Below, piece by piece: positions 25,904 through 34,075 of a stretch of 64,000 nt of DNA; the stretch's first letter is position 1; every line of letters begins with the position of its first letter. The position numbers were made by a program, and so were the translations under genes. The stretch covers positions 372,001 to 436,000 of the forward strand of contig JBDXHU010000002.1 in the NCBI GenBank assembly GCA_039989475.1. Direction: 5' to 3'. The stretch comes from JBDXHU01 sp039989475 (GTDB taxonomy: Bacteria > Pseudomonadota > Gammaproteobacteria > Pseudomonadales > Halieaceae). The notes beneath the pieces were generated by a model, which saw nothing but the letters and a program-made list of their open reading frames with translations, did no database searches and was not told the DNA's origin.

Positions 25904-26376
25904 TGAGGCTATTTATTGTACGCCACGGAGAGGCAGCAAGCGCGGTCGAGGGCGAGCGCCCGCTGACCGAAAATGGCAGGGGGCAGGCGCGAGCTGTGGC
26001 CGATTTGTTGACCAGGGAGTCGCTGGAGCATGTACTTTTCAGCCCCAAATTGCGGACCCGGCAAACAGCTGCAGCGATACTGGAAAGCTGTACGGCTGCA
26101 TCCGGCCAGGAGGAGCCTGCTCTGCTGCCGCCGGCTACCCCGGCCGATGTGGTGAGAGCTATTGAAGCTTGTGGCGCCGAACGTGTCGCACTGGTCAGTC
26201 ATCTGCCCTGGGTGGCCGAGCTTGTGGGTTGGTTTACCAGCGGTGATACCCGCGATTATCGACTGCCGGGCTTTCCCCCCTCCGGTGTCGTCGCCCTGCG
26301 CATGGAAGCAGTTGGCCAGGGTCAGGCCATCCTCGAGTGGCACGCCTTTCCGCCAGAACATGAGCCAAAGATCTAG
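25903..26376 (+). CDS. sixA: SixA-type phosphohistidine phosphatase
   Basis: The 157-residue protein of the histidine phosphatase superfamily opens with the catalytic RHG motif (LFIVRHGEAAS). It also has the SPKLRTRQTA segment and a second catalytic His in LVSHLPWVAELV. SixA removes phosphate from histidines of phosphotransfer proteins, in E. coli mainly the nitrogen phosphotransferase system. The overlap with gpsA shows co-transcription; the same neighbourhood is known in pseudomonads. The target here is unknown. Confidence 0.88.
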   Translation: MRLFIVRHGEAASAVEGERPLTENGRGQARAVADLLTRESLEHVLFSPKLRTRQTAAAILESCTAASGQEEPALLPPATPADVVRAIEACGAERVALVSHLPWVAELVGWFTSGDTRDYRLPGFPPSGVVALRMEAVGQGQAILEWHAFPPEHEPKI

Positions 26377-26379
26377 ACA

Positions 26380-27222
26380 GTGCGGGAAATCGAGTTTGAA
26401 GTCTTTGGCCGTACCCTGAGGGCCCTCAGCAGTGGCGAAGTTGGACAGCCGCCGATGCTGGCATTGCACGGCTGGCTCGATAATGCTGCCAGTTTCCTGC
26501 CCCTGGCGCGCCTGTTACCCGAATTCCATATTGTGGCTCTGGATATGGCCGGGCACGGGCAAAGCGCTCACCGCAGTGCCGATGGCGAGTACAATATCTG
26601 GAGCGACTTGCCCGATATTCAGGCCGTCGCGGATCAGTTGGGCTGGGAGTCATTCAGGCTTCTCGGACACTCCCGCGGTGCCATTGTTGCCAGCCTGTTT
26701 GCGGCCGCCCTGCCACAGCGGGTTCGACAGTTGGCGCTGTTGGATGCGGTGCTGTCACGCAGTGTTGAAGCCTCGGATTGCATGATACAGATGGCGGACT
26801 TCCTGAGTGATAAGTCGCGCTTGCTGGATAAGCAGAGCCGTGTGTTTAAACAGATTGCTGACGCTGTTGCGATCCGAGAGCGCAAGGGCTTGTCCGCGCA
26901 GGCGGCACAGTTAATCGCCGAGCGTAATCTGCGCCAGACCGATGGCGGTTGGTGCTGGTCAATGGATGCGCGCCTCCAGGGCGCCTCTGCCCTGAAGCTG
27001 ACCGAGGCGCATAATCAGGCCATTCTCGCCGGGCTTTCCATGCCAGTCTTGCTATTATTGGCGGAGCAGGGCTTTGTAAAAGAGCACCCACAACTCGGGC
27101 CCCTGCCTGAATCGATATGTGTGGAGACTGTGCCTGGAGGGCATCATTGTCATATGGAAGAATCAGCGCAATTGATAGCGGACCGGCTGCGCCAGCTGTT
27201 CCTGGCCGAATCCGACGCATGA
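26380..27222 (+). CDS. Alpha/beta-hydrolase fold protein
   Basis: The 280-residue protein has the oxyanion region LALHGWLDNAASF, the nucleophile elbow GHSRGA (Ser) and a C-terminal catalytic His in VPGGHHCHMEE; the acid is probably the Asp or Glu near the end of strand 7. It resembles the many serine-hydrolase family esterases next to sixA-like genes, but the substrate is unknown. The start is a GTG three bases after the sixA stop. It overlaps the next gene by ATGA, making a four-gene unit gpsA-sixA-hydrolase-DUF4892. Confidence 0.85.
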   Translation: MREIEFEVFGRTLRALSSGEVGQPPMLALHGWLDNAASFLPLARLLPEFHIVALDMAGHGQSAHRSADGEYNIWSDLPDIQAVADQLGWESFRLLGHSRGAIVASLFAAALPQRVRQLALLDAVLSRSVEASDCMIQMADFLSDKSRLLDKQSRVFKQIADAVAIRERKGLSAQAAQLIAERNLRQTDGGWCWSMDARLQGASALKLTEAHNQAILAGLSMPVLLLLAEQGFVKEHPQLGPLPESICVETVPGGHHCHMEESAQLIADRLRQLFLAESDA

Positions 27223-27770
27223 GCGGACTCCTGCCCGGTTTACGACATATCTTGCCCGGCACCCTTGCTGCGTTGGTCTTGTTGTCGGCCAATAGTGTGC
27301 TGTGCGCAGAGGGTCTCGAGCCACAGCCCTGGCAGCACTCCACGGAATTCAGCCGCAGCGAGGCTGCCGTTTCTGAGTACATGCTAGGCCTGGGCGCCCT
27401 GCAGAAGGTGGGGGGGCGCTGGCGGCACAAGAAGAGCGAGACTCTCGGCGGTGAACTACTTCGCGTCACCTGGAAGATCAACGAGGGTTTTACAGCCGAG
27501 GAAGGTTTTGACTGGCAGCGCCAGCAACTGCCGGAGGACGCTGTACTATTGTACGAGTGCAGTGGTCGCAGCTGTGGTAGTAGCGCGCAGTGGGCGAGTC
27601 GGGTGTTTAACGAGCGCGTGCTCTATGGTCACGATGAGCGCCAGCGCTACGGGGTGTGGCGTTACCAGGCTGCCGGCGCCAGTTGGACCCTGGTATTGTA
27701 TGCGGTGGACCGCGCCAATCGGCGCCACTTCTTGCATATGGACTTGCTACGTCAGACAGCCGCTCCCTAG
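27219..27770 (+). CDS. Exported DUF4892 domain protein
   Basis: The 183-residue protein starts in the hydrolase stop (ATGA) and has a signal peptide of about 29 residues (GTLAALVLLSANSVLCA). The mature part resembles the DUF4892 family of pseudomonads (YMLGLGALQKVGGRW, GELLRVTWKINEGF, YECSGRSCGSSAQWASRVF). Two cysteines in CSGRSC may form a disulfide. Some family members continue into an OmpA peptidoglycan-binding domain; this one does not. A periplasmic location is likely; the function is unknown. Confidence 0.78.
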   Translation: MSGLLPGLRHILPGTLAALVLLSANSVLCAEGLEPQPWQHSTEFSRSEAAVSEYMLGLGALQKVGGRWRHKKSETLGGELLRVTWKINEGFTAEEGFDWQRQQLPEDAVLLYECSGRSCGSSAQWASRVFNERVLYGHDERQRYGVWRYQAAGASWTLVLYAVDRANRRHFLHMDLLRQTAAP

Positions 27771-27810
27771 CGCTTGTACTTTTACGACGCGAGTCTGCGC
27801 GACGCCAAAG

Positions 27811-28392
27811 CTAATGACGAAAATTCAGCAGTGACAGGAATTCACTGCGGGTTGACTGGTCCTTGCGGAAACTGCCAAGCATTGCCGAGGTCTTCATCAG
27901 GGAGTTCTGTTTCTCGACACCCCGCATCATCATGCACATATGCTGTGCTTCAATAATCACCCCCACACCTTCAGCGCCGGTGACTTCCATCACGGTTTCC
28001 GCGATCTGGGTGGTCAGTTGCTCCTGAATTTGCAGGCGCCGGGCGAACAGGTCGACAATGCGGGCGACTTTTGACAGGCCCAGAACCTGGCCGGTGGGGA
28101 TGTAAGCCACGTGGCATTTGCCGATGAATGGCAGTAGGTGGTGCTCGCAGAGGGAGTACAACTCAATATCCTGAACGATCACCATTTCACTGGAATCTGA
28201 GGGGAACAAGGCCTCGTTCACCACGTCTTCTATGCGCTGTGCATAACCCTGGGTGAGGAACTTGAACGCCTTGGCCGCCCGGGCCGGAGTGTCCAGTAGT
28301 CCGGGGCGGTTAAGGTCTTCACCGCAGCCTTTGATAATGTCCGCAAACGCGTTTTCCACAGATTTGCCCTGCTTGGCCTGGGGGACCGGCAT
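27811..28392 (-). CDS. folE: GTP cyclohydrolase I FolE, first copy
   Basis: The enzyme makes 7,8-dihydroneopterin triphosphate from GTP, the first step of folate and pterin synthesis. Zinc and active-site motifs are complete: LYSLCEHHLLPFIGKCHVAYIP, GLSKVARIVDLFARRLQIQE, and the third zinc ligand in AQHMCMMMRGVEK. It has about 193 residues from the ATG at 28392; a TTG at 28419 is also in frame and neither has a good ribosome site. A second, clearly different folE lies at 39830-40510. The gene is divergent from prmB, with only about 55 bases between the starts. Confidence 0.94.
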   Translation of the reverse strand: MPVPQAKQGKSVENAFADIIKGCGEDLNRPGLLDTPARAAKAFKFLTQGYAQRIEDVVNEALFPSDSSEMVIVQDIELYSLCEHHLLPFIGKCHVAYIPTGQVLGLSKVARIVDLFARRLQIQEQLTTQIAETVMEVTGAEGVGVIIEAQHMCMMMRGVEKQNSLMKTSAMLGSFRKDQSTRSEFLSLLNFRH

Positions 28393-28447
28393 GGTAGCAA
28401 CGCGCTGATACAGTCGCAATAAGTGCTGGCCGCGTTACACTTGCGCT

Positions 28448-29374
28448 ATGGAAGTCGTAGAGCAAATAAAAGCGGAGTTGGAGACGGTCGGTGACAGCCT
28501 GCGCTGGGCGCAAAGCTGTTTCGAGGAGGCCGGGCTGTATTTTGGTCACGGCACCGATAATGCCTGGGACGAGGCGCTGCACCTGGTTTTCGGAAGTCTG
28601 CAGCTGGAGCTGGAGAGTGATCCATCAGTGCTGGACTGCGCGCTCAGCGAGGCCGAGAAAGATCAAGTTATTCGCAATGTGCAGCGCCGGGTTGATGAAA
28701 GGATTCCCGTGCCCTACCTGACTGGCCGGGCCTGGTTCGCCGGCCTCGAGTTCAAGATAGATCGACGTGCGATAATTCCGCGCTCGCCCATCGCCGAATT
28801 GATCGAGCGGGAGTTTTCACCCTGGTATGCCGGGCCCGGCATTGAGCGGGTCCTGGACCTGTGCTGCGGCAGTGGTTGTATCGGCCTGGCGATTGCGGCC
28901 TGGCAACCGCAGGCGCGGGTGGACCTGCTTGATATTGATGAGGGCGCATTAGCACTGGCTGCAGAGAACAGGGACCTGTTGCAGCTCGCAGAGCGAGTGG
29001 AGATTCTGGAGTCAGACCTGTTCGCCGCGGTACGCGGGCGCCAATACGACCTGATTGTCACCAATCCACCTTATGTCGATGAAGCCGATCTGGGCAGCAT
29101 GCCGAGGGAGTACAGCTTTGAGCCGTCCCTGGCCCTGGGCTCGGGCCATGACGGCCTCGATGCCATTCGCGGCATTCTCAGCGAGGCAGTGCATTTTTTG
29201 AGCCCCGACGGTTTGCTGATTGGGGAGGTGGGCAATAGCTGGATGGCACTGCAGGAGGCCTTCCCCATGGTGCCGTTCACCTGGATAGAGCTGGCCCGGG
29301 GAGGGCACGGTGTGTTCGTGTTGAGTGCACAGGAATTGGCCGAATACGGCGCCAGCCTGCAAAAGCCGTTATAA
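28448..29374 (+). CDS. prmB: PrmB, N5-glutamine methyltransferase of ribosomal protein L3
   Basis: It methylates a glutamine of ribosomal protein L3 using S-adenosylmethionine. The N-terminal helical domain is followed by the Rossmann core (VLDLCCGSGCIGLAIA) and the catalytic motif TNPPYVDEADL. The motif YLTGRAWFAGLEF before the fold is typical of the PrmB/PrmC group, and the PrmB-specific length of about 308 residues decides between them. aroC follows after 30 bases, an order also known in pseudomonads. Confidence 0.93.
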   Translation: MEVVEQIKAELETVGDSLRWAQSCFEEAGLYFGHGTDNAWDEALHLVFGSLQLELESDPSVLDCALSEAEKDQVIRNVQRRVDERIPVPYLTGRAWFAGLEFKIDRRAIIPRSPIAELIEREFSPWYAGPGIERVLDLCCGSGCIGLAIAAWQPQARVDLLDIDEGALALAAENRDLLQLAERVEILESDLFAAVRGRQYDLIVTNPPYVDEADLGSMPREYSFEPSLALGSGHDGLDAIRGILSEAVHFLSPDGLLIGEVGNSWMALQEAFPMVPFTWIELARGGHGVFVLSAQELAEYGASLQKPL

Positions 29375-29404
29375 TCGCGCCTTTTTAGCCCCGGCGGGAG
29401 AGCC

Positions 29405-30505
29405 ATGTCAGGCAACAGCATAGGAAGATTGTTCTCGGTGACCAGTTTTGGTGAAAGCCATGGCCCGGCTATTGGCTGCGTTGTCGATGGCTGCCCACCT
29501 GGACTGGATCTGTGCGAGGAAGATATGCAGGGTGACCTGGATCGGCGCAAGCCCGGAACCTCGCGTTTTACCACCCAGCGCAAGGAGTCGGACCGGGTGC
29601 GTATCCTGTCCGGTGTGTTCGAAGGCAAGACCACCGGCACGGCAATTGGTTTGCTGATAGAAAATGAAGATCAGCGTTCCAAAGACTATGCCAAGATCAA
29701 AGACAGTTTTCGCCCCATGCATGCCGACTATAGCTACCAGCAAAAGTTCGGCACCCGGGATTACCGTGGTGGCGGTCGCTCCTCGGCGCGCGAGACGGCA
29801 ACGCGGGTGGCCGCAGGGGCTATCGCCAAAAAATACCTGGCAGGTGAAGGCATCCTGATCCGCGGATACCTGGCCCAGCTGGGGCCGATCAAGGCCGAGT
29901 GCTTGCAATGGGATGTTGTCGAAACTAACCCCTTCTTCTGTCCCGACCCGGACAAAATCGAGGAAATGGAGGCCTATATGGCCGCGCTGAACAAGTCTGG
30001 TGACTCGGTTGGTGCGCGCATTAACGTGGTCGCCAGCGGTGTCATGCCGGGTCTGGGCGAACCCGTGTTCGACAGACTGGATGCAGATATAGCTGCCGCC
30101 ATGATGAGTATCAATGCCGTCAAGGGCGTGGAGATTGGCGCCGGCTTCGACTGCGTGGATGCGCTGGGCAGCGAACATCGCGACCTGATCACGCCTGCAG
30201 GCTTCACCAGTAACAATGCCGGTGGGGTACTGGGAGGAATTTCCTCGGGTCAGGACATTACCGTGAGCATGGCGCTTAAGCCGACCTCCAGCATCCGCTT
30301 GCCGGGGGACAGTATCGACGTCGATGGCAATCCGGTTGAGCTTATTACCACCGGTCGCCATGATCCCTGCGTCGGGATTCGGGCAACACCGATTGCCGAG
30401 GCGATGCTGGCAATCGTGCTCATGGATCACCTGCTGCGCCACCGGGGCCAGAACGCCGGTGTACAGTCGCCCACGCCGGTCATTCCGGGCTCCAGCGACG
30501 GCTGA
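29405..30505 (+). CDS. aroC: Chorismate synthase AroC
   Basis: It forms chorismate from 5-enolpyruvylshikimate-3-phosphate using reduced FMN. Signature motifs are FGESHGPAIGCVVDG, RDYRGGGRSSARETATRVAAGA and the C-terminal GRHDPCVGIRATPIAEAM. It has 366 residues. GGGAGA lies just before the ATG at 29405. A TATAAT is present at 29370-29375, overlapping the prmB stop, but without a good -35. Confidence 0.97.
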   Translation: MSGNSIGRLFSVTSFGESHGPAIGCVVDGCPPGLDLCEEDMQGDLDRRKPGTSRFTTQRKESDRVRILSGVFEGKTTGTAIGLLIENEDQRSKDYAKIKDSFRPMHADYSYQQKFGTRDYRGGGRSSARETATRVAAGAIAKKYLAGEGILIRGYLAQLGPIKAECLQWDVVETNPFFCPDPDKIEEMEAYMAALNKSGDSVGARINVVASGVMPGLGEPVFDRLDADIAAAMMSINAVKGVEIGAGFDCVDALGSEHRDLITPAGFTSNNAGGVLGGISSGQDITVSMALKPTSSIRLPGDSIDVDGNPVELITTGRHDPCVGIRATPIAEAMLAIVLMDHLLRHRGQNAGVQSPTPVIPGSSDG

Positions 30506-30514
30506 CAGCGCAAG

Positions 30515-30760
30515 GTGAAATCTCGCAACAAGCGCACTGTCTTTCTCGGCCTGCTGGCCACAGTGACTTTTGTCTGGGCCGCTATTGACCGTTTTGATGT
30601 GCCGGCGGAGGAGATGGCCTGGTTGATGCTTTACTGCGTGCTGGGCGTGTTGTTGACCATGTTACTGGCCGCCCTCAGCGTAGGGCTGCTGGTGTTGGGG
30701 AAGAAGCTGTTCGCGAGGATCAGTGGCCGTGAGCAGAACCCTGACTGGCCTCCAGAGTGA
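30515..30760 (+). CDS. Small two-helix membrane protein, unknown
   Basis: The 81-residue frame begins with GTG nine bases after aroC. It has a basic N-terminus (KSRNKR), one helix (FLGLLATVTFVWAAI), a short acidic loop and a second long helix (LMLYCVLGVLLTMLLAALSVGLLVLG), with a basic then polar tail. This layout is that of a real inner-membrane protein rather than a shadow frame, although no ribosome site stands out. Its last 41 bases overlap the end of the convergent ACT-domain gene. The function is unknown. Confidence 0.55.
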   Translation: MKSRNKRTVFLGLLATVTFVWAAIDRFDVPAEEMAWLMLYCVLGVLLTMLLAALSVGLLVLGKKLFARISGREQNPDWPPE

Positions 30761-31265
30761 TATGCATATCCATTTCATCACCAATCTGGTCCAATTTCTC
30801 ATGTAGCTCATCGAGCATATCCGGGTCTGGAACTGCGACTTCCACCTCGGCGTTGAACAGAAGCTCGGCACTCATGGGTGCACTGCTGACATAGCTTTCC
30901 ATGTCGACCACGTTGATGTCACGCTTGCTCAGGGCAGCGGCGATTTCCCGTACTATCCCCGGGCGATCCGGTCCCAATACGGTCAGGGTCATTATGCGTC
31001 CGTGATCAGTCGCTGATTGCTCTGTAGTGCACTCGGTGACGCGAACGCTGATACCCGCGGCAGAGAGGTTTTTTAGCGCCTGCTGTAGTCCCTCAGCCGA
31101 CTCGCTCGGTAGCGATACGCTGATGAGGCCGGCGAATTTACCAGCCAATTGTGACAGCCTGCTTTCCAGCCAATTGCCGTCATGCGAGGAAATGGCCTCG
31201 GATAGCGCCTCAACCAGGCCGGGCCGGTCATCGCCGATGAACGTTATGATAAAGGTGGTTTGCAC
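30720..31265 (-). CDS. GcvR-like protein with two ACT domains
   Basis: The 181-residue protein contains two ACT repeats, each opening with the D-RPG motif (FIGDDRPGLVEALSEA near 10-25, VLGPDRPGIVREIAAAL near 97-115). This is the architecture of GcvR, which binds glycine and restrains GcvA activation of the glycine cleavage genes in E. coli. Whether a GcvA partner exists cannot be seen here. The ATG at 31265 is followed by the conserved start TTFIITFIGDD. Its end overlaps the small membrane protein on the other strand. Confidence 0.85.
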   Translation of the reverse strand: MQTTFIITFIGDDRPGLVEALSEAISSHDGNWLESRLSQLAGKFAGLISVSLPSESAEGLQQALKNLSAAGISVRVTECTTEQSATDHGRIMTLTVLGPDRPGIVREIAAALSKRDINVVDMESYVSSAPMSAELLFNAEVEVAVPDPDMLDELHEKLDQIGDEMDMHITLEASQGSAHGH

Positions 31266-31341
31266 GTTGCAGGCTCCACATTTCAGGTTCGAGGCCGTAT
31301 ATTAACCGCCTGATTCAAACAGGCATAGACAGGAGTTCATA

Positions 31342-32136
31342 GTGAGAGCATTTATAGCGGTAGCGATAATGTTGTGCGCCATGCAGTTGCAGGCGGCACC
31401 AGACTGGAAGACGGCCCTGGACGGGGCTCAGCGCAGTGAGGAAAACAGGGCTCGCGATAGCTGGCGCCATCCCCGGCAAACGCTAGAGTTCTTTGGCCTG
31501 CGCGAGGATATGGCGGTGGTGGAGATATCACCGGGCGGCGGCTGGTATACCGAAGTCCTCGCACCCTTGCTGCATGATAAGGGCACGCTCTACGCTGCGA
31601 ACGCGTCGCTCAATCCACCGCATCCCTACTATCGACGGTCACTGGGCAAGTACCTGAGCAAGCTGGGGGACAATAACGATGTCTATGGCAAGGTGGTAGT
31701 GACGCAGTTGCAGCCGCCCTCCGAGCTGGATGCTGGCCCTGCGGGCCAGGTGGACCTGGTGCTGACCTTTCGCAATGTGCACAACTGGATGAATAACAAG
31801 ACCGACGCCGCGGTGCTGGGCGCGGCCTACAAGGCGCTCAAGCCCGGAGGTGTACTCGGTATTGTTGAGCACAGAGCCAAGCCGGGCACCTCCATAGAGG
31901 ATATGATCAAGAGTGGCTATGTGACACAGCAGTATGTGATCAAGCTGGCGCAAGCGGCGGGTTTCAAATTCGTCGAGGCCAGTGAAGTTAACGCCAACCC
32001 CAGGGATTCCAGCGTGCACCCCAAGGGTGTCTGGACCTTGCCGCCGCGTTTGCGCCTGGGTGAGCAAGACCGGGACAAGTACCTGGCGATTGGCGAGAGT
32101 GATCGCATGACGCTCAAGTTCGTCAAGCCTGGCTGA
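31342..32136 (+). CDS. Exported class I SAM-methyltransferase-like protein (COG4798 type)
   Basis: The GTG at 31342 has AGGAG six bases upstream and begins a short signal peptide (AFIAVAIMLCAMQLQA). The body is a Rossmann methyltransferase: motif I VVEISPGGGWYTEVLAP, a post-I acidic region, motif IV in VDLVLTFRNVHNW and YKALKPGGVLGIVEHR. Export is odd because S-adenosylmethionine is cytoplasmic. This seems a property of the whole family as I recall it, not of this gene only. It could act in the periplasm on another ligand or before export. It heads the packed run that ends at 38818. Confidence 0.82.
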   Translation: MRAFIAVAIMLCAMQLQAAPDWKTALDGAQRSEENRARDSWRHPRQTLEFFGLREDMAVVEISPGGGWYTEVLAPLLHDKGTLYAANASLNPPHPYYRRSLGKYLSKLGDNNDVYGKVVVTQLQPPSELDAGPAGQVDLVLTFRNVHNWMNNKTDAAVLGAAYKALKPGGVLGIVEHRAKPGTSIEDMIKSGYVTQQYVIKLAQAAGFKFVEASEVNANPRDSSVHPKGVWTLPPRLRLGEQDRDKYLAIGESDRMTLKFVKPG

Positions 32137-32143
32137 GTTCGCT

Positions 32144-32383
32144 GTGGCTCAGTTTGTACAGGTTCCGACTGCCCGGCTTGATACGGACGTGCTGCTGGCC
32201 ATGCTGGAGGACTTTGCCAGCCGCGACGGAACCGACTACGGCATACGTGAGCTGAGCCTGGAGGAGAAGGTGAGTAATCTGCGGCTGCAGCTCAGCAGTG
32301 GGGACCTGGTCATCGTTTATGACCTGGACAGCGAGCAATGGGATTTATGTACGAAACAGCGCTTGCCGGAGTTGTCCCTGTGA
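32144..32383 (+). CDS. yheU: YheU family protein (UPF0270)
   Basis: The 79-residue protein matches the YheU pattern: an N-terminal VPTARLDTDVLLAMLEDF, then RDGTDYGIRELSLEEKV and a strand-rich end. The function is not established in the family. The GTG at 32144 lies eight bases after the preceding stop. Its own TGA is shared with the GTG of tusA (GTGA). Confidence 0.85.
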   Translation: MAQFVQVPTARLDTDVLLAMLEDFASRDGTDYGIRELSLEEKVSNLRLQLSSGDLVIVYDLDSEQWDLCTKQRLPELSL

Positions 32384-32613
32384 GCGAAACACCCAGCCAT
32401 CACCTGGATGCCCGAGGACTATACTGCCCGGAGCCGGTAATGTTGCTGCACAACGCGGTGCGCGACATGGCCGCGGGTGAACTGCTGGAAGTGCGCGCTA
32501 GCGATCCCTCTACCCAGCGCGATATTCCCCGGTTCTGCCAATTCCTGGGTCACCAACTGGTGCTGGAGGAAGAGGTGGAGGGCGAATTTCGCTACCTGAT
32601 CCGCAAGCAGTGA
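32380..32613 (+). CDS. tusA: TusA family sulfurtransferase
   Basis: The 77-residue protein has the TusA hallmark DARGLYCPEPVMLLHNAV with the sulfur-carrying Cys16 in CPEP. TusA accepts sulfur from IscS and passes it on for tRNA 2-thiouridine formation and other sulfur uses. The GTG at 32380 has GGAG eight bases upstream and overlaps the yheU stop. Longer in-frame starts lie inside yheU. Its end overlaps the next gene by TGATG. Confidence 0.9.
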   Translation: MSETPSHHLDARGLYCPEPVMLLHNAVRDMAAGELLEVRASDPSTQRDIPRFCQFLGHQLVLEEEVEGEFRYLIRKQ

Positions 32614-33167
32614 TGCCCGAGCCACAGCACACACCCGGTATGAGTACGCTGGAGCAACTGTTTCACCAGTGTTTCTTCGACGCGCATCGCACCAGGCTGC
32701 AAGGTGGCGCAGCGGAGCCGCTATACACACCAGCGTCGGCTGCGAGCGCTGCGATTATCTATTACCGAGAGGATTTTCCCGCCAGTGCCCTGCACGAGGT
32801 AGCGCACTGGTGCCTGGCGGGCCCGGACCGGCGCAAGCTCGAAGATTACGGCTATTGGTATGAGCCAGACGGCCGCACTCTGGAACAGCAACGCCAGTTC
32901 GAACTGGTCGAGGCCAAACCGCAGGCGATTGAGTGGCACTTTGCGCTGGCCGGCGGCCTGCCATTCAGGGTCAGCTTTGACAACCTCGGCACCGAACCCG
33001 CCGCTGACGGCGAATTTGCGCAAGCGGTGCTGGTGCAAGCGCGGCAATATTGCCAGACGGGACTGCCAGAGCGAGCGGCGAAGTTCCGCGATGCCCTGGC
33101 TGCGAGTCGTGGCGGTCAGTCGGACCCGCGGCAATCAACGTTCCTACTTGCAGGTGTCGGACCGTGA
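32613..33167 (+). CDS. epmC: Elongation factor P hydroxylase EpmC (YfcM)
   Basis: EpmC hydroxylates the lysyl-lysine modification that EpmA and EpmB place on translation factor EF-P. Family signatures are ALHEVAHWCLAG (HExxH-like metal site), DYGYWYEPDGRTLEQQ and VEAKPQAIEWHF. It has about 184 residues. The start may be 32613 (TGATG with tusA) or 32640; neither has a clear ribosome site. epmA, epmB and efp are not in the window. Confidence 0.9.
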   Translation: MPEPQHTPGMSTLEQLFHQCFFDAHRTRLQGGAAEPLYTPASAASAAIIYYREDFPASALHEVAHWCLAGPDRRKLEDYGYWYEPDGRTLEQQRQFELVEAKPQAIEWHFALAGGLPFRVSFDNLGTEPAADGEFAQAVLVQARQYCQTGLPERAAKFRDALAASRGGQSDPRQSTFLLAGVGP

Positions 33168-34072
33168 CTGCGCCTAACTACCTGGTTGATGCGTCGATCT
33201 ACATATTCCGGGCCTATTTCTCGCTGCCAGAGCGATGGCACAGCCCAGAGGGCTACCCGCTCAATGCGGTCTATGGCTACACCAGTTTCCTGCTCGACCT
33301 GTTTGATTCCCTGGGTGCTGGCCCACATAGTCTCGCCTGCGCTTTCGATGAGAGCCTCGGCAGCTGCTTTCGCAATGACATTTACCCCGACTATAAGTCC
33401 AGCCGTGAGCTGCCCGATGAGGCGCTGGCATACCAGCTCGAGGCCTGTCGGCAGGTAAGCGAGTTACTGGCGGTGCCTTGCTTCAGCGGCAGCCGGCACG
33501 AGGCCGATGATTACATCGCGACCCTGGCGACACTGGGGCGGCAAGGGCAACAGCCGGCGATTATTGTCAGTCGCGACAAGGACCTGGGGCAGCTGTTGCT
33601 GGCGGAGGGCGATCGTTTATGGGATTTTGCCGCGGGTGTCTCGCTGGACGCGGCTGGCTTCGAGGCCCGCTTTGGTGTCGAACCGCAGCAGTTCCCGGAT
33701 TACCAGGGCCTGGTCGGTGACCCTGTTGATGATATTCCTGGTGTGCCGGCAATCGGCGCCAAATCTGGCGCCTTGTTGATTCGGGCCCATGGCAACCTGG
33801 AGACGCTGGCGCAGCAACGCCACCAGCTGCTTGACCTGGGCCTGCGCGGCGCAGCGCGCATCAGCAATAATCTCGAAAATCACTGGGATGCCGCGCTGCT
33901 GTCTCGGGAGCTGGCCCGACTGGATACTGCGGTGCCGGGTGTATCCCTGCCGGAACCCTGGCAGCTGCGTGCAGAGTCCCTGGCGAGATTAGTGGACTAC
34001 CTTGAAAGTATTGAGCTGCGTGGTGGGGTGCTGAACCGCGCCCGGCGCTTGCTGGCAGACGGGGTAGCTTGA
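33164..34072 (+). CDS. 5'-3' exonuclease / flap endonuclease-like protein
   Basis: The 302-residue protein resembles the exonuclease domain of DNA polymerase I and Xni. The N-terminal acidic strand is YLVDASIYIFRAYF, the arch region contains YPDYKSSR, and acidic metal-ligand strands are EADDYIATLA and VSRDKDLGQLL. The helix-three-turn-helix is GDPVDDIPGVPAIGAKSG. It lacks any polymerase part, so it probably acts alone on flaps or RNA primers. The GTG at 33164 overlaps the epmC stop (GTGA). Xni of E. coli is shorter, so I leave the symbol blank. Confidence 0.87.
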   Translation: MTAPNYLVDASIYIFRAYFSLPERWHSPEGYPLNAVYGYTSFLLDLFDSLGAGPHSLACAFDESLGSCFRNDIYPDYKSSRELPDEALAYQLEACRQVSELLAVPCFSGSRHEADDYIATLATLGRQGQQPAIIVSRDKDLGQLLLAEGDRLWDFAAGVSLDAAGFEARFGVEPQQFPDYQGLVGDPVDDIPGVPAIGAKSGALLIRAHGNLETLAQQRHQLLDLGLRGAARISNNLENHWDAALLSRELARLDTAVPGVSLPEPWQLRAESLARLVDYLESIELRGGVLNRARRLLADGVA

Positions 34073-34075
34073 ACA

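Noticed and set aside
29370..29375. TATAAT at the prmB-aroC junction as an aroC promoter
   Set aside because: No -35 box at a suitable distance, and it overlaps the prmB stop codon TAA.
29408..30442. Minus-strand frame of 344 codons opposite aroC
   Set aside because: Almost exactly mirrors aroC; no independent support.
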